Translations under genes and position numbers: made by a program
Assembly: GCA_934597255.1 (NCBI GenBank)
Contig: CAKTQV010000016.1
Coordinates: 1 to 47,596, forward strand
DNA length: 47,596 nt
Direction: 5' to 3'
DNA from: an uncultured Oscillospiraceae bacterium
GTDB taxonomy: Bacteria; Bacillota; Clostridia; Oscillospirales; Oscillospiraceae
The notes under the pieces: generated by a model
The model's database searches: none
Told to the model about the DNA's origin: nothing
Seen by the model: only the letters and a program-made list of their open reading frames with translations
Shown here: positions 8,710 through 17,893 of the stretch, in pieces
Position numbering within the stretch: position 1 is the first letter of the stretch
Layout: each line of letters starts with the position of its first letter

Positions 8710-9651
8710 ATGGTTGGGTATATCGTCAAACGAATCCTGGTTTCCTTCCTGACGCTGCTGCTGATCGCGTGCATCACGTTCCTGCTGATGAACGCGGTGC
8801 CCGGCAGTCCGTTCATGACGGAAAAGTCCACGCCCGAGATGATCGCGCGGGCCGAGGCGAAATACGGCCTTGACAAGCCTCTTATCGTTCAGCTGTTCAA
8901 TTACATAAAGGGCTATTTTGTCGGCGACATGGGCGTGTCGCTGAAGATGCAGGAGGGGACCGAGGTGTCCAAGATCATTTTCCGGGAGGGAAAATTCGGT
9001 CTGTCCCTGCGCGTCGGCATCCTGGCGGTCGTTGCGGCGGTGGTGATCGGCGTGCCGCTGGGGTGCCTGGCGGCGTATAACCGGGGCAACTGGCTCGACA
9101 GCGTGCTGCGCGTCGTCACAACGGTGGGCGTGGCCATCCCGAGCTTTGTGCTGTGTGCGACGCTGCTGATCTATCTGGGCGTCAAGCTTCAGTGGCTTCC
9201 GGTCATCTCCGGCAGTCTGGAGGGCTGGAAGACCTACGTCGCGCCGGTGATCGGCCTTTCGTTTTATCCCATGTGCTACGTCGCCAAGCTCACGCGCACG
9301 AGCATGCTCGACGCGATCAACCAGGACTATGTCCGCACGGCGCGCGCCAAGGGACTCAAGACCGGCGTGATCATCTTCAAGCACTCGCTGCGCAACTCGC
9401 TCATCCCCGTCATCACCTACCTCGGGCCGATGACGGCCGGCATCGTGACCGGCGGCTTCGTGGTCGAACAGACCTTCCAGATCCCCGGTCTCGGCAAATA
9501 CTTCATCTCCAGCATACTCAACCGCGACTATCCGATCATCATGGGCACGACCATCGTGCTGGCCGCGCTCGTGATTCTGATGAACCTGATCGTGGACATC
9601 GCCTACAAGCTGGTCGATCCGCGTATCAATCTGACGAAGGGGGAGGCGTGA
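8710..9651 (+). CDS. oppB: Oligopeptide/dipeptide ABC transporter permease 1
   Basis: 313 residues from the ATG at 8710 with AAGGAG seven bases upstream; the frame is open further 5' but that part is not protein-like. It begins MVGYIVKRILVSFLTLLLI, the usual start of DppB/OppB with the first membrane helix. It then shows the periplasmic loop and the BPD_transp_1 core, including an EAA-type loop (DYVRTARAKGLKTGVIIFKHSLRN) that docks on the ATPases. It carries the first half of the channel that imports short peptides. First gene of a five-gene operon. Confidence 0.93.
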   Translation: MVGYIVKRILVSFLTLLLIACITFLLMNAVPGSPFMTEKSTPEMIARAEAKYGLDKPLIVQLFNYIKGYFVGDMGVSLKMQEGTEVSKIIFREGKFGLSLRVGILAVVAAVVIGVPLGCLAAYNRGNWLDSVLRVVTTVGVAIPSFVLCATLLIYLGVKLQWLPVISGSLEGWKTYVAPVIGLSFYPMCYVAKLTRTSMLDAINQDYVRTARAKGLKTGVIIFKHSLRNSLIPVITYLGPMTAGIVTGGFVVEQTFQIPGLGKYFISSILNRDYPIIMGTTIVLAALVILMNLIVDIAYKLVDPRINLTKGEA

Positions 9652-9653
9652 AT

Positions 9654-11033
9654 ATGGATAAGCCGAAGGCAAAATTCAGCCTTTTCCAGCTCAACACCGA
9701 CAAGATCCCGTCCCTCGATTCGTTCCCGTCCTCGGACTTTGAGCCGGCGACGGACGCGGAAAAGCAGTCTATGGTGGAGATGCACCAGTCCGTGTCCTAC
9801 TGGAAGGACGCGCTGCGCCGCTTCAAGGCCAACAAGGTCTCCATGGGCGCGTTCGTGCTGTTCGTGCTGATCTTCCTGTTTTCCTTCCTCGGGCCGCTGT
9901 TCATCCCCTATAACTACGCCGATCAGTACCGCGGCTCGATCAAGCTCGGCCCCGGCGAGTATTCCGACGTGGAGAAGACGGTGCGTCTGGCGGCGGCGCA
10001 GGCCGACGGCGTGTATGCCACGGCGCTCATGCCCGGCTCGCTGACCTCGCTCAACCGCGACACGACCTACTGGTTCCGCTATAAGGGAACGACCTACAGC
10101 TTTTATAATGAAAAGACGCTCGGCGACGTGATTTTGATGTTCCGGGCGGACGCGGACGAGCCGCTCGTGCTCGTCAAGGAAAAGGACATGGAGGACGGCA
10201 CGGCCGACGAGCCGACACCGGTGGAATACGCCACCGGGGCTATCGACACAGCGGCGGCCAACACCGCGGAGATCAAGCTTATCCGGCGCGTGTGCCCGCA
10301 TGTGTTCGGCACCGATTCCGCCGGCCGCGACCTCATGGCCCGGACGATGTACGGCGGGCGCGTGTCCATCTCCATCGGCATCATCGCCGCGCTGATCGTG
10401 CTGATCATCGGCTCGATCTACGGCTCGGTGTCCGGCCTGATCGGCGGGCGCGTGGACTTCATCATGATGCGTATCGTCGATATCATCTACTCCGTGCCGG
10501 ACGTGCTGATCGTGCTGCTGCTGCAGGTCGTTCTCAAGGATCCCCTGCAGGCGTGGCTGGACGCCTCAAACACCGATTTTTCCCGCATGATGTCCAATCT
10601 CGGCGTCGGCATCATCTCCATCTTCATCACCTTCGCCTGCCTGTATTGGGTCGGTATGAGCCGCATCGTCCGCGGCCAGGTGCTGCAGCTGAAGCAGCAG
10701 GAATTCGTCACGGCGGCGCGCGCGCTGGGCGTGCCGAACCGCCGCATCGTCAAGCGCCATCTGCTTCCCAACTGCGTCGGCCAGCTCGTCATTGCGACCT
10801 GCCTGCAGATCCCGTCGGCCATTTTCCTGGAATCGTTCCTCAGCTTCCTCGGGCTCGGCGTTTCCGTGCCGATGACCAGTCTCGGCTCGCTGTGCTCGGA
10901 TGCGCTGGACACCATCACGCTGTATCCGTACCGGCTTTTGTATCCCGGCCTGATACTGACGCTGCTGGTCCTGTCGCTCAATCTGATCGGCGACGGCATA
11001 CGCGACGCGCTCGACCCGCGTCTGAAGAAATAA
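9654..11033 (+). CDS. oppC: Oligopeptide/dipeptide ABC transporter permease 2
   Basis: 459 residues, starting three bases after the previous stop with GGGGAGG as binding site. The N-terminal cytosolic stretch and first helix match OppC_N. An extracytoplasmic insertion of about 150 residues follows (roughly residues 90-230), longer than in proteobacterial OppC but common in Firmicutes. The C-terminal half is the permease core with EAA loop QEFVTAARALGVPNRRIVKR. It pairs with the preceding permease to form the pore. Confidence 0.92.
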   Translation: MDKPKAKFSLFQLNTDKIPSLDSFPSSDFEPATDAEKQSMVEMHQSVSYWKDALRRFKANKVSMGAFVLFVLIFLFSFLGPLFIPYNYADQYRGSIKLGPGEYSDVEKTVRLAAAQADGVYATALMPGSLTSLNRDTTYWFRYKGTTYSFYNEKTLGDVILMFRADADEPLVLVKEKDMEDGTADEPTPVEYATGAIDTAAANTAEIKLIRRVCPHVFGTDSAGRDLMARTMYGGRVSISIGIIAALIVLIIGSIYGSVSGLIGGRVDFIMMRIVDIIYSVPDVLIVLLLQVVLKDPLQAWLDASNTDFSRMMSNLGVGIISIFITFACLYWVGMSRIVRGQVLQLKQQEFVTAARALGVPNRRIVKRHLLPNCVGQLVIATCLQIPSAIFLESFLSFLGLGVSVPMTSLGSLCSDALDTITLYPYRLLYPGLILTLLVLSLNLIGDGIRDALDPRLKK

Positions 11034-11048
11034 GGGGGGCGCTGCGAT

Positions 11049-12050
11049 ATGGATGAAAAAAAGCTGCTTGAAGTAAAAGACCTGCGCGTGTCCTTTTTCA
11101 CGCCGGCCGGCGAGGTAAAGGCCGTCGACGGCATCAGCTACGATCTCGGCTATAAAGAGGTTATGGGCATCGTGGGCGAATCCGGCTCCGGCAAGAGCGT
11201 GGAGGCGTATTCCATCATCGGTCTGCTGCAGAACCCCGGCAAGGTCATCGGCGGCTCCATCGAGTTCGAGGGCGAAAACGTTCTGGACTACGATAAAGAG
11301 CAGATGCGCCAGTTCCGCGGCAACAAGATCAGCATGATCTTCCAGAACCCCATGACCTGCCTCAACCCGGTCTACACCGTAGGCGACCAGCTCATGGAGG
11401 CCCTGCGCTGCCACGACAAGAGCGTGAGCCGGCAGGAGGCGTGGGACCGGGCGGTGGAGATGCTCCGCCTCGTCGGCATCAACAACGCCGAAAAGCGTAT
11501 GGAACAGTATCCGCACGAGTTTTCCGGCGGCATGCGCCAGCGCGCCATGATCGCCATGGCGCTGATATGCTCGCCGAAGCTGCTCATCGCCGACGAGCCG
11601 ACCACGGCGCTGGATGTGACCATCCAGGCGCAGATCATCGAGCTGATGAAGGACATCCAGCACAAAACGGATATGTCCATCATCTTCATCACGCACAATC
11701 TCGGCGTCGTTGCGGAGATATGCGACCGCGTGTCGGTCATGTATGCCGGCCACATCGTCGAGCAGGGGAGCGTCAACGACATCTTCTACGCGCCGCGCCA
11801 CCCCTATACGAAGGGCCTTCTGCGCAGTATGCCCCGCGTTGACGAGCTTGAGCACGAGCGTCTGATCCCCATCGAGGGAACGCCGGTCGATCTGCTCGAC
11901 CCGCCGAAGGGCTGCGCGTTCGGCCCGCGCTGCGAGCACTGCATGAAGATATGCCTGGAGAACAAGCCGCCCATGCTTCAGGTCGGCGAGGACAGACATT
12001 ATTCGGCCTGCTGGCTGCAGGTGAAGGAAATGAAGGAGGCGCAGAACTGA
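11049..12050 (+). CDS. oppD: Oligopeptide ABC transporter ATPase 1
   Basis: 333 residues. Walker A GESGSGKS lies near residue 40, signature FSGGMRQR in the middle, Walker B LLIADEPTTALD after it, and the H-loop in FITHNLG. The C-terminal oligo-HPY region carries four cysteines (CAFGPRCEHCMKIC), the arrangement that binds a 4Fe-4S cluster in some Opp/Dpp ATPases. It hydrolyses ATP to drive import through OppBC. The stop overlaps the start of the second ATPase gene. Confidence 0.93.
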   Translation: MDEKKLLEVKDLRVSFFTPAGEVKAVDGISYDLGYKEVMGIVGESGSGKSVEAYSIIGLLQNPGKVIGGSIEFEGENVLDYDKEQMRQFRGNKISMIFQNPMTCLNPVYTVGDQLMEALRCHDKSVSRQEAWDRAVEMLRLVGINNAEKRMEQYPHEFSGGMRQRAMIAMALICSPKLLIADEPTTALDVTIQAQIIELMKDIQHKTDMSIIFITHNLGVVAEICDRVSVMYAGHIVEQGSVNDIFYAPRHPYTKGLLRSMPRVDELEHERLIPIEGTPVDLLDPPKGCAFGPRCEHCMKICLENKPPMLQVGEDRHYSACWLQVKEMKEAQN

Positions 12051-13048
12051 TGGACGAGAAAACGACCCTTCTTGAGGTTCGGCATCTTCGGAAATACTTC
12101 CCGGTCAAATCCGGCCTTTTTCAGAAAAAGGAATTTGTCCAGGCGGTGGAGGACGTTTCGTTCACACTGTATGCCGGTGAAACGCTCGGCATCGTGGGCG
12201 AGTCCGGCTGCGGCAAGACGACGCTCGGCCGCTCGATCCTGCGTTTGATCGAGCCGACGGCGGGCAAGGTGCTGTACCGCGGCGAGATGATTTTTGACGG
12301 CGAGGCGAAAAAGCAGCCGGATATGCTGCCGTACCGCAAGAAAATGCAGATTATTTTCCAGGATCCCTCCGCGTCGCTCGACCCGCGCATGACCGTCGGC
12401 GAGATCGTCGGCGAGGCGCTTCAGGTGCATTTCCCGAAGCTGACGAAAAAGGAATACCGCGAGCGCATCAACGGCCTTCTGGAGACGGTCGGACTCAATT
12501 CCGAGCACGCCAACCGCTTCCCGCACGAGTTTTCCGGCGGCCAGCAGCAGCGCATCGGCATTGCCCGGGCGCTGGCCGTGGAGCCGGAGTTCATCGTCTG
12601 CGACGAGCCGATCTCCGCGCTGGATGTTTCCATCCAGTCGCAGGTCGTCAATATGCTGGAGGATCTGCAGCAGGAGAAGCATCTGACCTACCTGTTCATC
12701 GCCCACGACATCAGCGTCGTGCGTCACATTTCCGACCGCATCGGCGTGATGTATCTGGGGCAGATGGTGGAGCTGGCCGAGAGCTATGAGCTGTGCGAGC
12801 GGCCGATGCACCCCTACACGCAGTCGCTGCTGTCGGCGGTGCCGCTGCCCGATCCAATCAAGACGCGCGCGAAAAAGCGCACCGTGCTTGAGGGCGACGT
12901 GCCCAGCCCCCTGCATCCGCCGACGGGCTGCCGCTTCCATACCCGCTGCCCGAAGGCGACGGAAAAATGCAGCCAGTGCGCGCCCGAATGGAAGGAATAC
13001 GCGCCCGGCCATTTCGCTGCCTGCCACATTCTCGACGGCGAACAATAA
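12050..13048 (+). CDS. oppF: Oligopeptide ABC transporter ATPase 2
   Basis: 332 residues. I chose the ATG at 12050, which overlaps the upstream TGA by one base; an earlier in-frame ATG lies inside oppD. Walker A is GESGCGKTT, signature FSGGQQQRIGIARAL, Walker B FIVCDEPISALD. The C-terminus again has the cysteine-bearing oligo-HPY region (CRFHTRCPKATEKCSQC). It forms the ATPase heterodimer with OppD. Confidence 0.93.
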   Translation: MDEKTTLLEVRHLRKYFPVKSGLFQKKEFVQAVEDVSFTLYAGETLGIVGESGCGKTTLGRSILRLIEPTAGKVLYRGEMIFDGEAKKQPDMLPYRKKMQIIFQDPSASLDPRMTVGEIVGEALQVHFPKLTKKEYRERINGLLETVGLNSEHANRFPHEFSGGQQQRIGIARALAVEPEFIVCDEPISALDVSIQSQVVNMLEDLQQEKHLTYLFIAHDISVVRHISDRIGVMYLGQMVELAESYELCERPMHPYTQSLLSAVPLPDPIKTRAKKRTVLEGDVPSPLHPPTGCRFHTRCPKATEKCSQCAPEWKEYAPGHFAACHILDGEQ

Positions 13049-13107
13049 TTCCTGTATACGATGCCGTTCGGCATGGTAATAAATTTTAGTGAAAAGGAGA
13101 AAACAAC

Positions 13108-14874
13108 ATGAAGAAACTCATTGCACTGCTTCTTGCGCTCTGCATGGTTTTCGCCCTGTGCGCCTGCGGCGAGAAGGCCGCGGAAGAGCCTGCGGCGGAA
13201 AAGACCACGGCTGAGCCTGCGGAAGAGCCCGCGGCGGAGGAAACCGCGGCGGAGGAGCCCACCGAGTCCGGCGACTTTGTCGTCACGGCCTGCATCGCCT
13301 CGGAGCCCGAGACGATCGACCCGACGATGATCAGCTCCGTGGACGGCAACACCTACATCAACCACCTGTTTGAAGGCCTGCTGAAGTATGCCTCCACCGG
13401 CGAGAAGGCCGGTGACGACGACAAGATGATGCTTGCCGATCTGACCTATGGCCAGGCCGAGAGCTACGACGTGTCCGACGACGGGCTGACCTACACCTTC
13501 CACCTGCGCGACGGCATCGTCTGGTCCGACGGCCAGCCTGTCACCGCCGGCGACTTCGTGTATTCCTGGCAGCGCCTGTGCGATCCCGAGATGGCCTCTG
13601 ACTACGGTTATCTGCTCGAGGGTATCGTTGTCGGCGCGACCGACGTGTACGAAAACGGCGCCGACCCCGACACGCTCGGCGTGAAGGCGATCGACGAGAA
13701 GACGCTCGAGATCCAGCTCGAGGCGGAGTGCCCCTTCTTCCTGCAGCTGTGCGCGTTCGGCAACCTCATGCCCCTGCGCAAGGACATCATTGACGAGTAC
13801 GGCGCGGAGTGGACCAACCCCGAGAACATCGTCACCAACGGCCCGTTCGTGATGGACGAGTGGGTGCACGACTCCTACATCTCCATGGTTCCCAGCGAGA
13901 CCTACTACAACGCCGAGATCGTCGGCCCGACCCAGATCAAGTGGTATCTGTCCGATGACGAGACGGCCATCCTGTCGTCCTATCAGTCCGGTGAGTATGA
14001 CTTCATCGAGACCTTCCCGACCGATCAGATCGAGTCCCTGCAGGCCAGCGGCGACTGCTACATCCTGCCCGCCGTCACGACCTACTATCTGTACATCAAC
14101 TGCGACAACATCACCGACTGGCGTGTGCGCGCGGCTCTGACGCTTTGCATCGACCGCGACAACATCGTTGAGAACGTGACCCAGGCCGGCCAGATCCCCG
14201 CTGCCAGCCTTGTCACCGGCGGTATCACCGATTCCACCGGCGCCATGTGGCAGAACGGCACCGGCTATAAGGAAGTCATGTGGGCTTCTCTGGCCGAGAT
14301 GTACCCCGACGCCGATCTGACCAGCTATGCCGGCCGCTGCGAGCTGGCTCAGGATCTCCTGGCGGAGGCGGTCGCGGACGGCTTCGACACCAGCATCACC
14401 ATCCCCTACCGCTTCAATAACCTCGGCTCCCACGGCGACATCGCCGAGGCCGTGCAGCAGGACGTGTCCAGCGTTCTCGGTCTGAACATGGTCATGGACA
14501 GCACCGAGTGGCAGGTCTACACCAGCACTCTGTCCACCGACCGCGCCTGGGACGTTGCCCGTCTCGGCTGGCAGGCCGACTATCTGGACGCCAGCTCCTT
14601 CCTCGATCTGTTCGTGACCGGCACCTCCTATAACTACAGCAACTGGTCGAACGAGGAATACGACGCGCTGTGCGCGAAGTACAAGACCATGCCCGGCGGG
14701 ACCGAGCGCGACCAGGTCATGTACGACGCCGAGGCGCTTCTGTTCGGCGAGGGCGGCTTCGGCGTCTCCCCGCTGTACTACTACACCAACATGTACTGCC
14801 TCAGCAGCGACATTCACAACGCCGCCACCTCCACGCTGGGCTTCTTCCTCTTCACCGAGGCGACCCAGGGCTAA
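13108..14874 (+). CDS. oppA: Oligopeptide-binding lipoprotein
   Basis: 588 residues, family SBP_bac_5. The signal peptide ends in a lipobox (ALCAC) with Cys near residue 17, so the mature protein is lipid-anchored outside the membrane. A low-complexity linker of E, A and P follows, then the binding fold with phrases typical of OppA (GLTYTFHLRDGIVWSDGQPVTAGDF). It delivers peptides to OppBC. The gene has AAGGAG upstream, lies 59 bases after oppF and is followed by a strong terminator. Specificity cannot be read. Confidence 0.93.
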   Translation: MKKLIALLLALCMVFALCACGEKAAEEPAAEKTTAEPAEEPAAEETAAEEPTESGDFVVTACIASEPETIDPTMISSVDGNTYINHLFEGLLKYASTGEKAGDDDKMMLADLTYGQAESYDVSDDGLTYTFHLRDGIVWSDGQPVTAGDFVYSWQRLCDPEMASDYGYLLEGIVVGATDVYENGADPDTLGVKAIDEKTLEIQLEAECPFFLQLCAFGNLMPLRKDIIDEYGAEWTNPENIVTNGPFVMDEWVHDSYISMVPSETYYNAEIVGPTQIKWYLSDDETAILSSYQSGEYDFIETFPTDQIESLQASGDCYILPAVTTYYLYINCDNITDWRVRAALTLCIDRDNIVENVTQAGQIPAASLVTGGITDSTGAMWQNGTGYKEVMWASLAEMYPDADLTSYAGRCELAQDLLAEAVADGFDTSITIPYRFNNLGSHGDIAEAVQQDVSSVLGLNMVMDSTEWQVYTSTLSTDRAWDVARLGWQADYLDASSFLDLFVTGTSYNYSNWSNEEYDALCAKYKTMPGGTERDQVMYDAEALLFGEGGFGVSPLYYYTNMYCLSSDIHNAATSTLGFFLFTEATQG

Positions 14875-14899
14875 GGCAGCCGCCAATACGAAACAAAAC

Positions 14900-14932
14900 A
14901 GCGCAGGGCTTTTGCCCTGCGCTGCTTTTCTT
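14900..14932 (+). terminator. Terminator of the opp operon
   Basis: A 10-bp perfect stem (14900-14909 with 14914-14923) with a TTTT loop and a T-rich tail. It also has a T-run on the minus strand, so it may serve lysA from the other side. Confidence 0.85.
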
Positions 14933-14934
14933 AT

Positions 14935-14951
14935 GCCCGCCGGGGGCGGGC
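14935..14951 (-). terminator. Candidate terminator after lysA
   Basis: A 7-bp GC-only stem (14935-14941 with 14945-14951) lies 34 bases past the lysA stop, with a weak A/T tail on the minus strand. Confidence 0.4.
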
Positions 14952-14984
14952 GGCTTTCGTGTGCCGCGCGTTTTTATCCCGCGC

Positions 14985-16280
14985 TCAGAGATCGCAGGCG
15001 CACAGATCGGCGTAGCTCTCGCGGCGGACAGCGAGATAGTCCTGTCCTTCGCGGAGCATGACGATGGGCGGCCGCGGCACGCGGTTGTAGTTGGAGGCCA
15101 TGGAGTAGTTGTACGCGCCCGTCACGAGAACGGCGACGGTGTCGCCCGGCGCGGGCCGCGGCAGCAGCATATCCTCGCCGATGAGATCGCCCGATTCGCA
15201 GCAGCGCCCGGCGATGGTGCAGCAAAAATCGGCCGGCTGCGCGGCGCGGTCGGCGATCAGGGCGGTGTAGCGCGAGCCGTAGAGCGCGTAGCGCGGGTTG
15301 TCGGTCATGCCGCCGTCTACGGCGAGATAGCTTTTGTAGCCGGGGATGATCTTGATGGACTGCGCGGTGTACAGAGTCACGCCGGCCTCGGCCACAAGAC
15401 TGCGCCCCGGCTCGAGCAGCACGCGCGGCGGCGCGAGCGAAAGGGCCGCGCAGCGCGCGCGGATGTGCGCGCCGAGAGCGGCCGCGGCGGCCCCGCAGTC
15501 AAAGACCGGGTCGGACGCGGTGTAGCGCACGCCGAAGCCGCCGCCGAGATCCAGAACGGCGGCCTCGTAGCCGAGCTGCGCCTTCAGCTCGGCCATAAAG
15601 CGGAGCATGATGTCGGCTGCGTCCGTAAAGGGCGAAAGCTCGAAGATCTGCGAGCCGATGTGGCAGTGGAAGCCCTCCAGCGCGACGGCCGGCGTATGCA
15701 GCGCCTGTCGCGTCAGCTCCAGCGCCTGCCCCGTTTCGATGGCGGCGCCGAACTTGCTGTCTACCCGCCCCGTGACGACCGCCTCAAAGGTGTGCGGGTC
15801 GATGCCGGGCGCAAGACGCAGCAGTATCCGCTGCGTCACGCCGCGGGCGGAGGCGTGGGCGCTGATGCGCGCGAGCTCCTCGGCGTTGTCCACGACGAAC
15901 AGCCCCACGCCGCTGTCGATGCCAAAGCGCACGTCGTCCATTGTTTTGGCGCTGCCGTGAAAGACCATGCGCTCCGGGGGGAAGCTGGCCTGCAGCGCGG
16001 TGTAAAGCTCGCCGGAGGAGACAATGTCGGTGCCCAGCCCCTCCTCGCGGGCGAGGCGGTATATGCCCTTGAAGCTCAGCGCCTTGCTGGCCAGCAGCAC
16101 CGCCGAGCCGGGCGGCATATGCGCGCGCACGGCCCCGGCGTACAGGCGCATGCGCCCGCGCAGCCAGTCCTCGTCCATGACGTACAGAGGCGTTCCGTAT
16201 TTTCCGGCCAGCTCCACGCAGTCGAAGCCGGCGACGCAGAAATGGCCCTTTTCGTTGACGGAATGATTCGTCTGAAGCAT
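14985..16280 (-). CDS. lysA: Diaminopimelate decarboxylase
   Basis: 431 residues from the ATG at 16280; the frame is open 5' but that part runs over the upstream terminator hairpin. It is a fold-III PLP enzyme. The PLP lysine lies in LLASKALSFKG, the active-site histidine motif is HCHIGSQIF, and the phosphate-binding glycine motif (DLGGGFGVRY) and the catalytic EPGRSLVAEAG are present. It converts meso-diaminopimelate to L-lysine. Although convergent with opp, it lies in the same neighbourhood as murE and dapF, so the locus groups DAP-using enzymes. Confidence 0.92.
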   Translation of the reverse strand: MLQTNHSVNEKGHFCVAGFDCVELAGKYGTPLYVMDEDWLRGRMRLYAGAVRAHMPPGSAVLLASKALSFKGIYRLAREEGLGTDIVSSGELYTALQASFPPERMVFHGSAKTMDDVRFGIDSGVGLFVVDNAEELARISAHASARGVTQRILLRLAPGIDPHTFEAVVTGRVDSKFGAAIETGQALELTRQALHTPAVALEGFHCHIGSQIFELSPFTDAADIMLRFMAELKAQLGYEAAVLDLGGGFGVRYTASDPVFDCGAAAAALGAHIRARCAALSLAPPRVLLEPGRSLVAEAGVTLYTAQSIKIIPGYKSYLAVDGGMTDNPRYALYGSRYTALIADRAAQPADFCCTIAGRCCESGDLIGEDMLLPRPAPGDTVAVLVTGAYNYSMASNYNRVPRPPIVMLREGQDYLAVRRESYADLCACDL

Positions 16281-16312
16281 GATCGTCACATCCTTAACTA
16301 TTGAAAATCGCA

Positions 16313-16343
16313 GAAGGGGCACATGAAGCTCATGTGCCCCTTC
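16313..16343 (-). terminator. Terminator between symporter and lysA
   Basis: A 14-bp perfect stem (16313-16326 with 16330-16343) with a 3-base loop, 14 bases past the symporter stop. The downstream T-run is weak (GATTTTC), so read-through into lysA is possible. Confidence 0.6.
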
Positions 16344-16356
16344 GCGGAACGATCGG

Positions 16357-17604
16357 TCAGTCCTTGGCGATCTTCCGGGCGGCAAGCTGCTTCTGCAGCC
16401 AGTCCTTGCCGTCGGCAAAGCGGGCGACGATGAAGGAGACGACGTAGTCGCCAGCGGAGTTGACCATGGTGGCGGGAGGATCGACGAGATTGCCGATGGC
16501 CAGCGCGATGGGGTAGGCCACGGCCAGCTGGTCGGGGAAGAAGATCGTGCAGATGACGAGCTCGCCCGTGCCGCCGCCGCCGGGGATGCCGCTCATGGCC
16601 ACGGAGGAGAACACCGCCACGATGATGGCGAGGATCGCCTTGCCGGTGGAAAAGTCCATGCCGAAGATGCCGAACAGGAAGGCGACCTTGATGATGGCGG
16701 ACATGGCCGAGCCGTCCATATGCATCGTGGCGCCGAGGGGAACGACCATTTCGCTGACGTCCTTGGAGATGCCCGTCTCCTCCGCGACTTCCATGTTCGT
16801 GGGAATGGTGGCCACGGACGAGCAGGTGCCGAATGACACCGCTGCCGGGCGGAACAGCTTGGAGAACATGACCTTCGCCGCGCCCTTGCCGCCGCCGAAG
16901 CGGGCGTAGAGCGGGAAGAAGACGAACATGTAGGCAAAGCTCATGACATAGTAGATGACGAGCGTGCGGCTGTAGTCGCCGATCAGCTCGGGGCCGTAGG
17001 TGGCGACGAGATAGGCGAAGAAGCCGAAGAAGCCGATGGGCGCGTAGTAGGTGATGAGCTTGACGGTCTTCATGATGCAGTTCGTGATATCCTCCAGGAA
17101 CTGCGCGGTCTTGGTCTCCCGGCCGCCGCTCATCTGGATGCCGAAGCCGAACAGCACCGCCGCCACGATCAGCGGCAGGATGGCCCGGCGGCTCAGCAGC
17201 TCCGCGAAGTCGGGCTTCGTAAAGAAGTTGACGATCATGTCCTGCCAGCCGAGCGTCTCGCCGACCTTGCCTTCCACAACGACGTACTGGCCGTCCACCA
17301 GCGGGAAGATGCGGCAGACGATGTACATCAGCACGCCCGCGATGGCGGCGGTGATGAGGAACGTGGCGATGGTCGTGCCCATGATCTTGCCGGCGCGCTT
17401 GACGCTCTTCATGTTGGCGATGGCGGAGGCGATGGAGCAGAAGACCATCGGGACCACGACGCAGAACATCATGTTGATGAACAGCGTGCCGAGGAATTCG
17501 ATGCGCAGGCCGAACGCGGGCCAGACGGCGCCCACGACGCAGCCGAGAACGATGCCCAGCAGCATGCACAGGATAAACCAGTAGTTTTTCAGAAATTTCT
17601 TCAT
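16357..17604 (-). CDS. Dicarboxylate/amino acid:cation symporter (DAACS/SDF family)
   Basis: 415 residues with eight predicted membrane segments and two re-entrant loops, as in GltP/SstT. The first re-entrant loop is the serine-rich FGTCSSVATIPTNM. Helix 7 has GATMHMDGSA, and the second loop is SSVAMSGIPGGGGTG. The usual NMDGT and helix-8 motifs are altered (MHMDGS; DPPATMVNSAGD), so the substrate may not be plain glutamate or aspartate. It imports an amino acid or dicarboxylate with Na+ or H+. It is monocistronic or weakly linked to lysA. Confidence 0.9.
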   Translation of the reverse strand: MKKFLKNYWFILCMLLGIVLGCVVGAVWPAFGLRIEFLGTLFINMMFCVVVPMVFCSIASAIANMKSVKRAGKIMGTTIATFLITAAIAGVLMYIVCRIFPLVDGQYVVVEGKVGETLGWQDMIVNFFTKPDFAELLSRRAILPLIVAAVLFGFGIQMSGGRETKTAQFLEDITNCIMKTVKLITYYAPIGFFGFFAYLVATYGPELIGDYSRTLVIYYVMSFAYMFVFFPLYARFGGGKGAAKVMFSKLFRPAAVSFGTCSSVATIPTNMEVAEETGISKDVSEMVVPLGATMHMDGSAMSAIIKVAFLFGIFGMDFSTGKAILAIIVAVFSSVAMSGIPGGGGTGELVICTIFFPDQLAVAYPIALAIGNLVDPPATMVNSAGDYVVSFIVARFADGKDWLQKQLAARKIAKD

Positions 17605-17771
17605 AGCGGGTGCTTTTCCCCCTTGCGTTTTTTTCCTATTTTAGAGGGACGGACGCCGCTTGTACAGAGGATAACCTCTTTTGCGCAGTTATTACGCTGT
17701 TTTGCGCATTTTATGCGCTGTGCTTTGCGCCGCGCGCGTATAAGATGTAAGATGCCGACGGAATGGTGCGG

Positions 17772-17796
17772 CGGAGATGGAGGGATTTGAACCCTC
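17772..17796 (-). pseudogene. tRNA 3'-end fragment (T arm and acceptor strand)
   Basis: On the minus strand a perfect T arm (5-bp stem, loop TTCAAAT) is followed exactly by a 7-base acceptor strand CATCTCC and a discriminator G, then CCG in place of CCA. A small hairpin upstream (TACTC/GAGTA, 17804-17823) could be a variable arm. No D arm, anticodon arm or matching 5' GGAGATG is present in the flanking 100 bases. It is therefore a remnant or an attachment-site scar, not a working tRNA. Confidence 0.55.
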
Positions 17797-17893
17797 GTGC
17801 TTTACTCCCCGTGCGCAGAGTATTGGATCCATAAAAACGCGCCCTGCGCCGGCGGGATGCGGCGTTTTATCATCGGACTTGGGAGGCCGGAAT

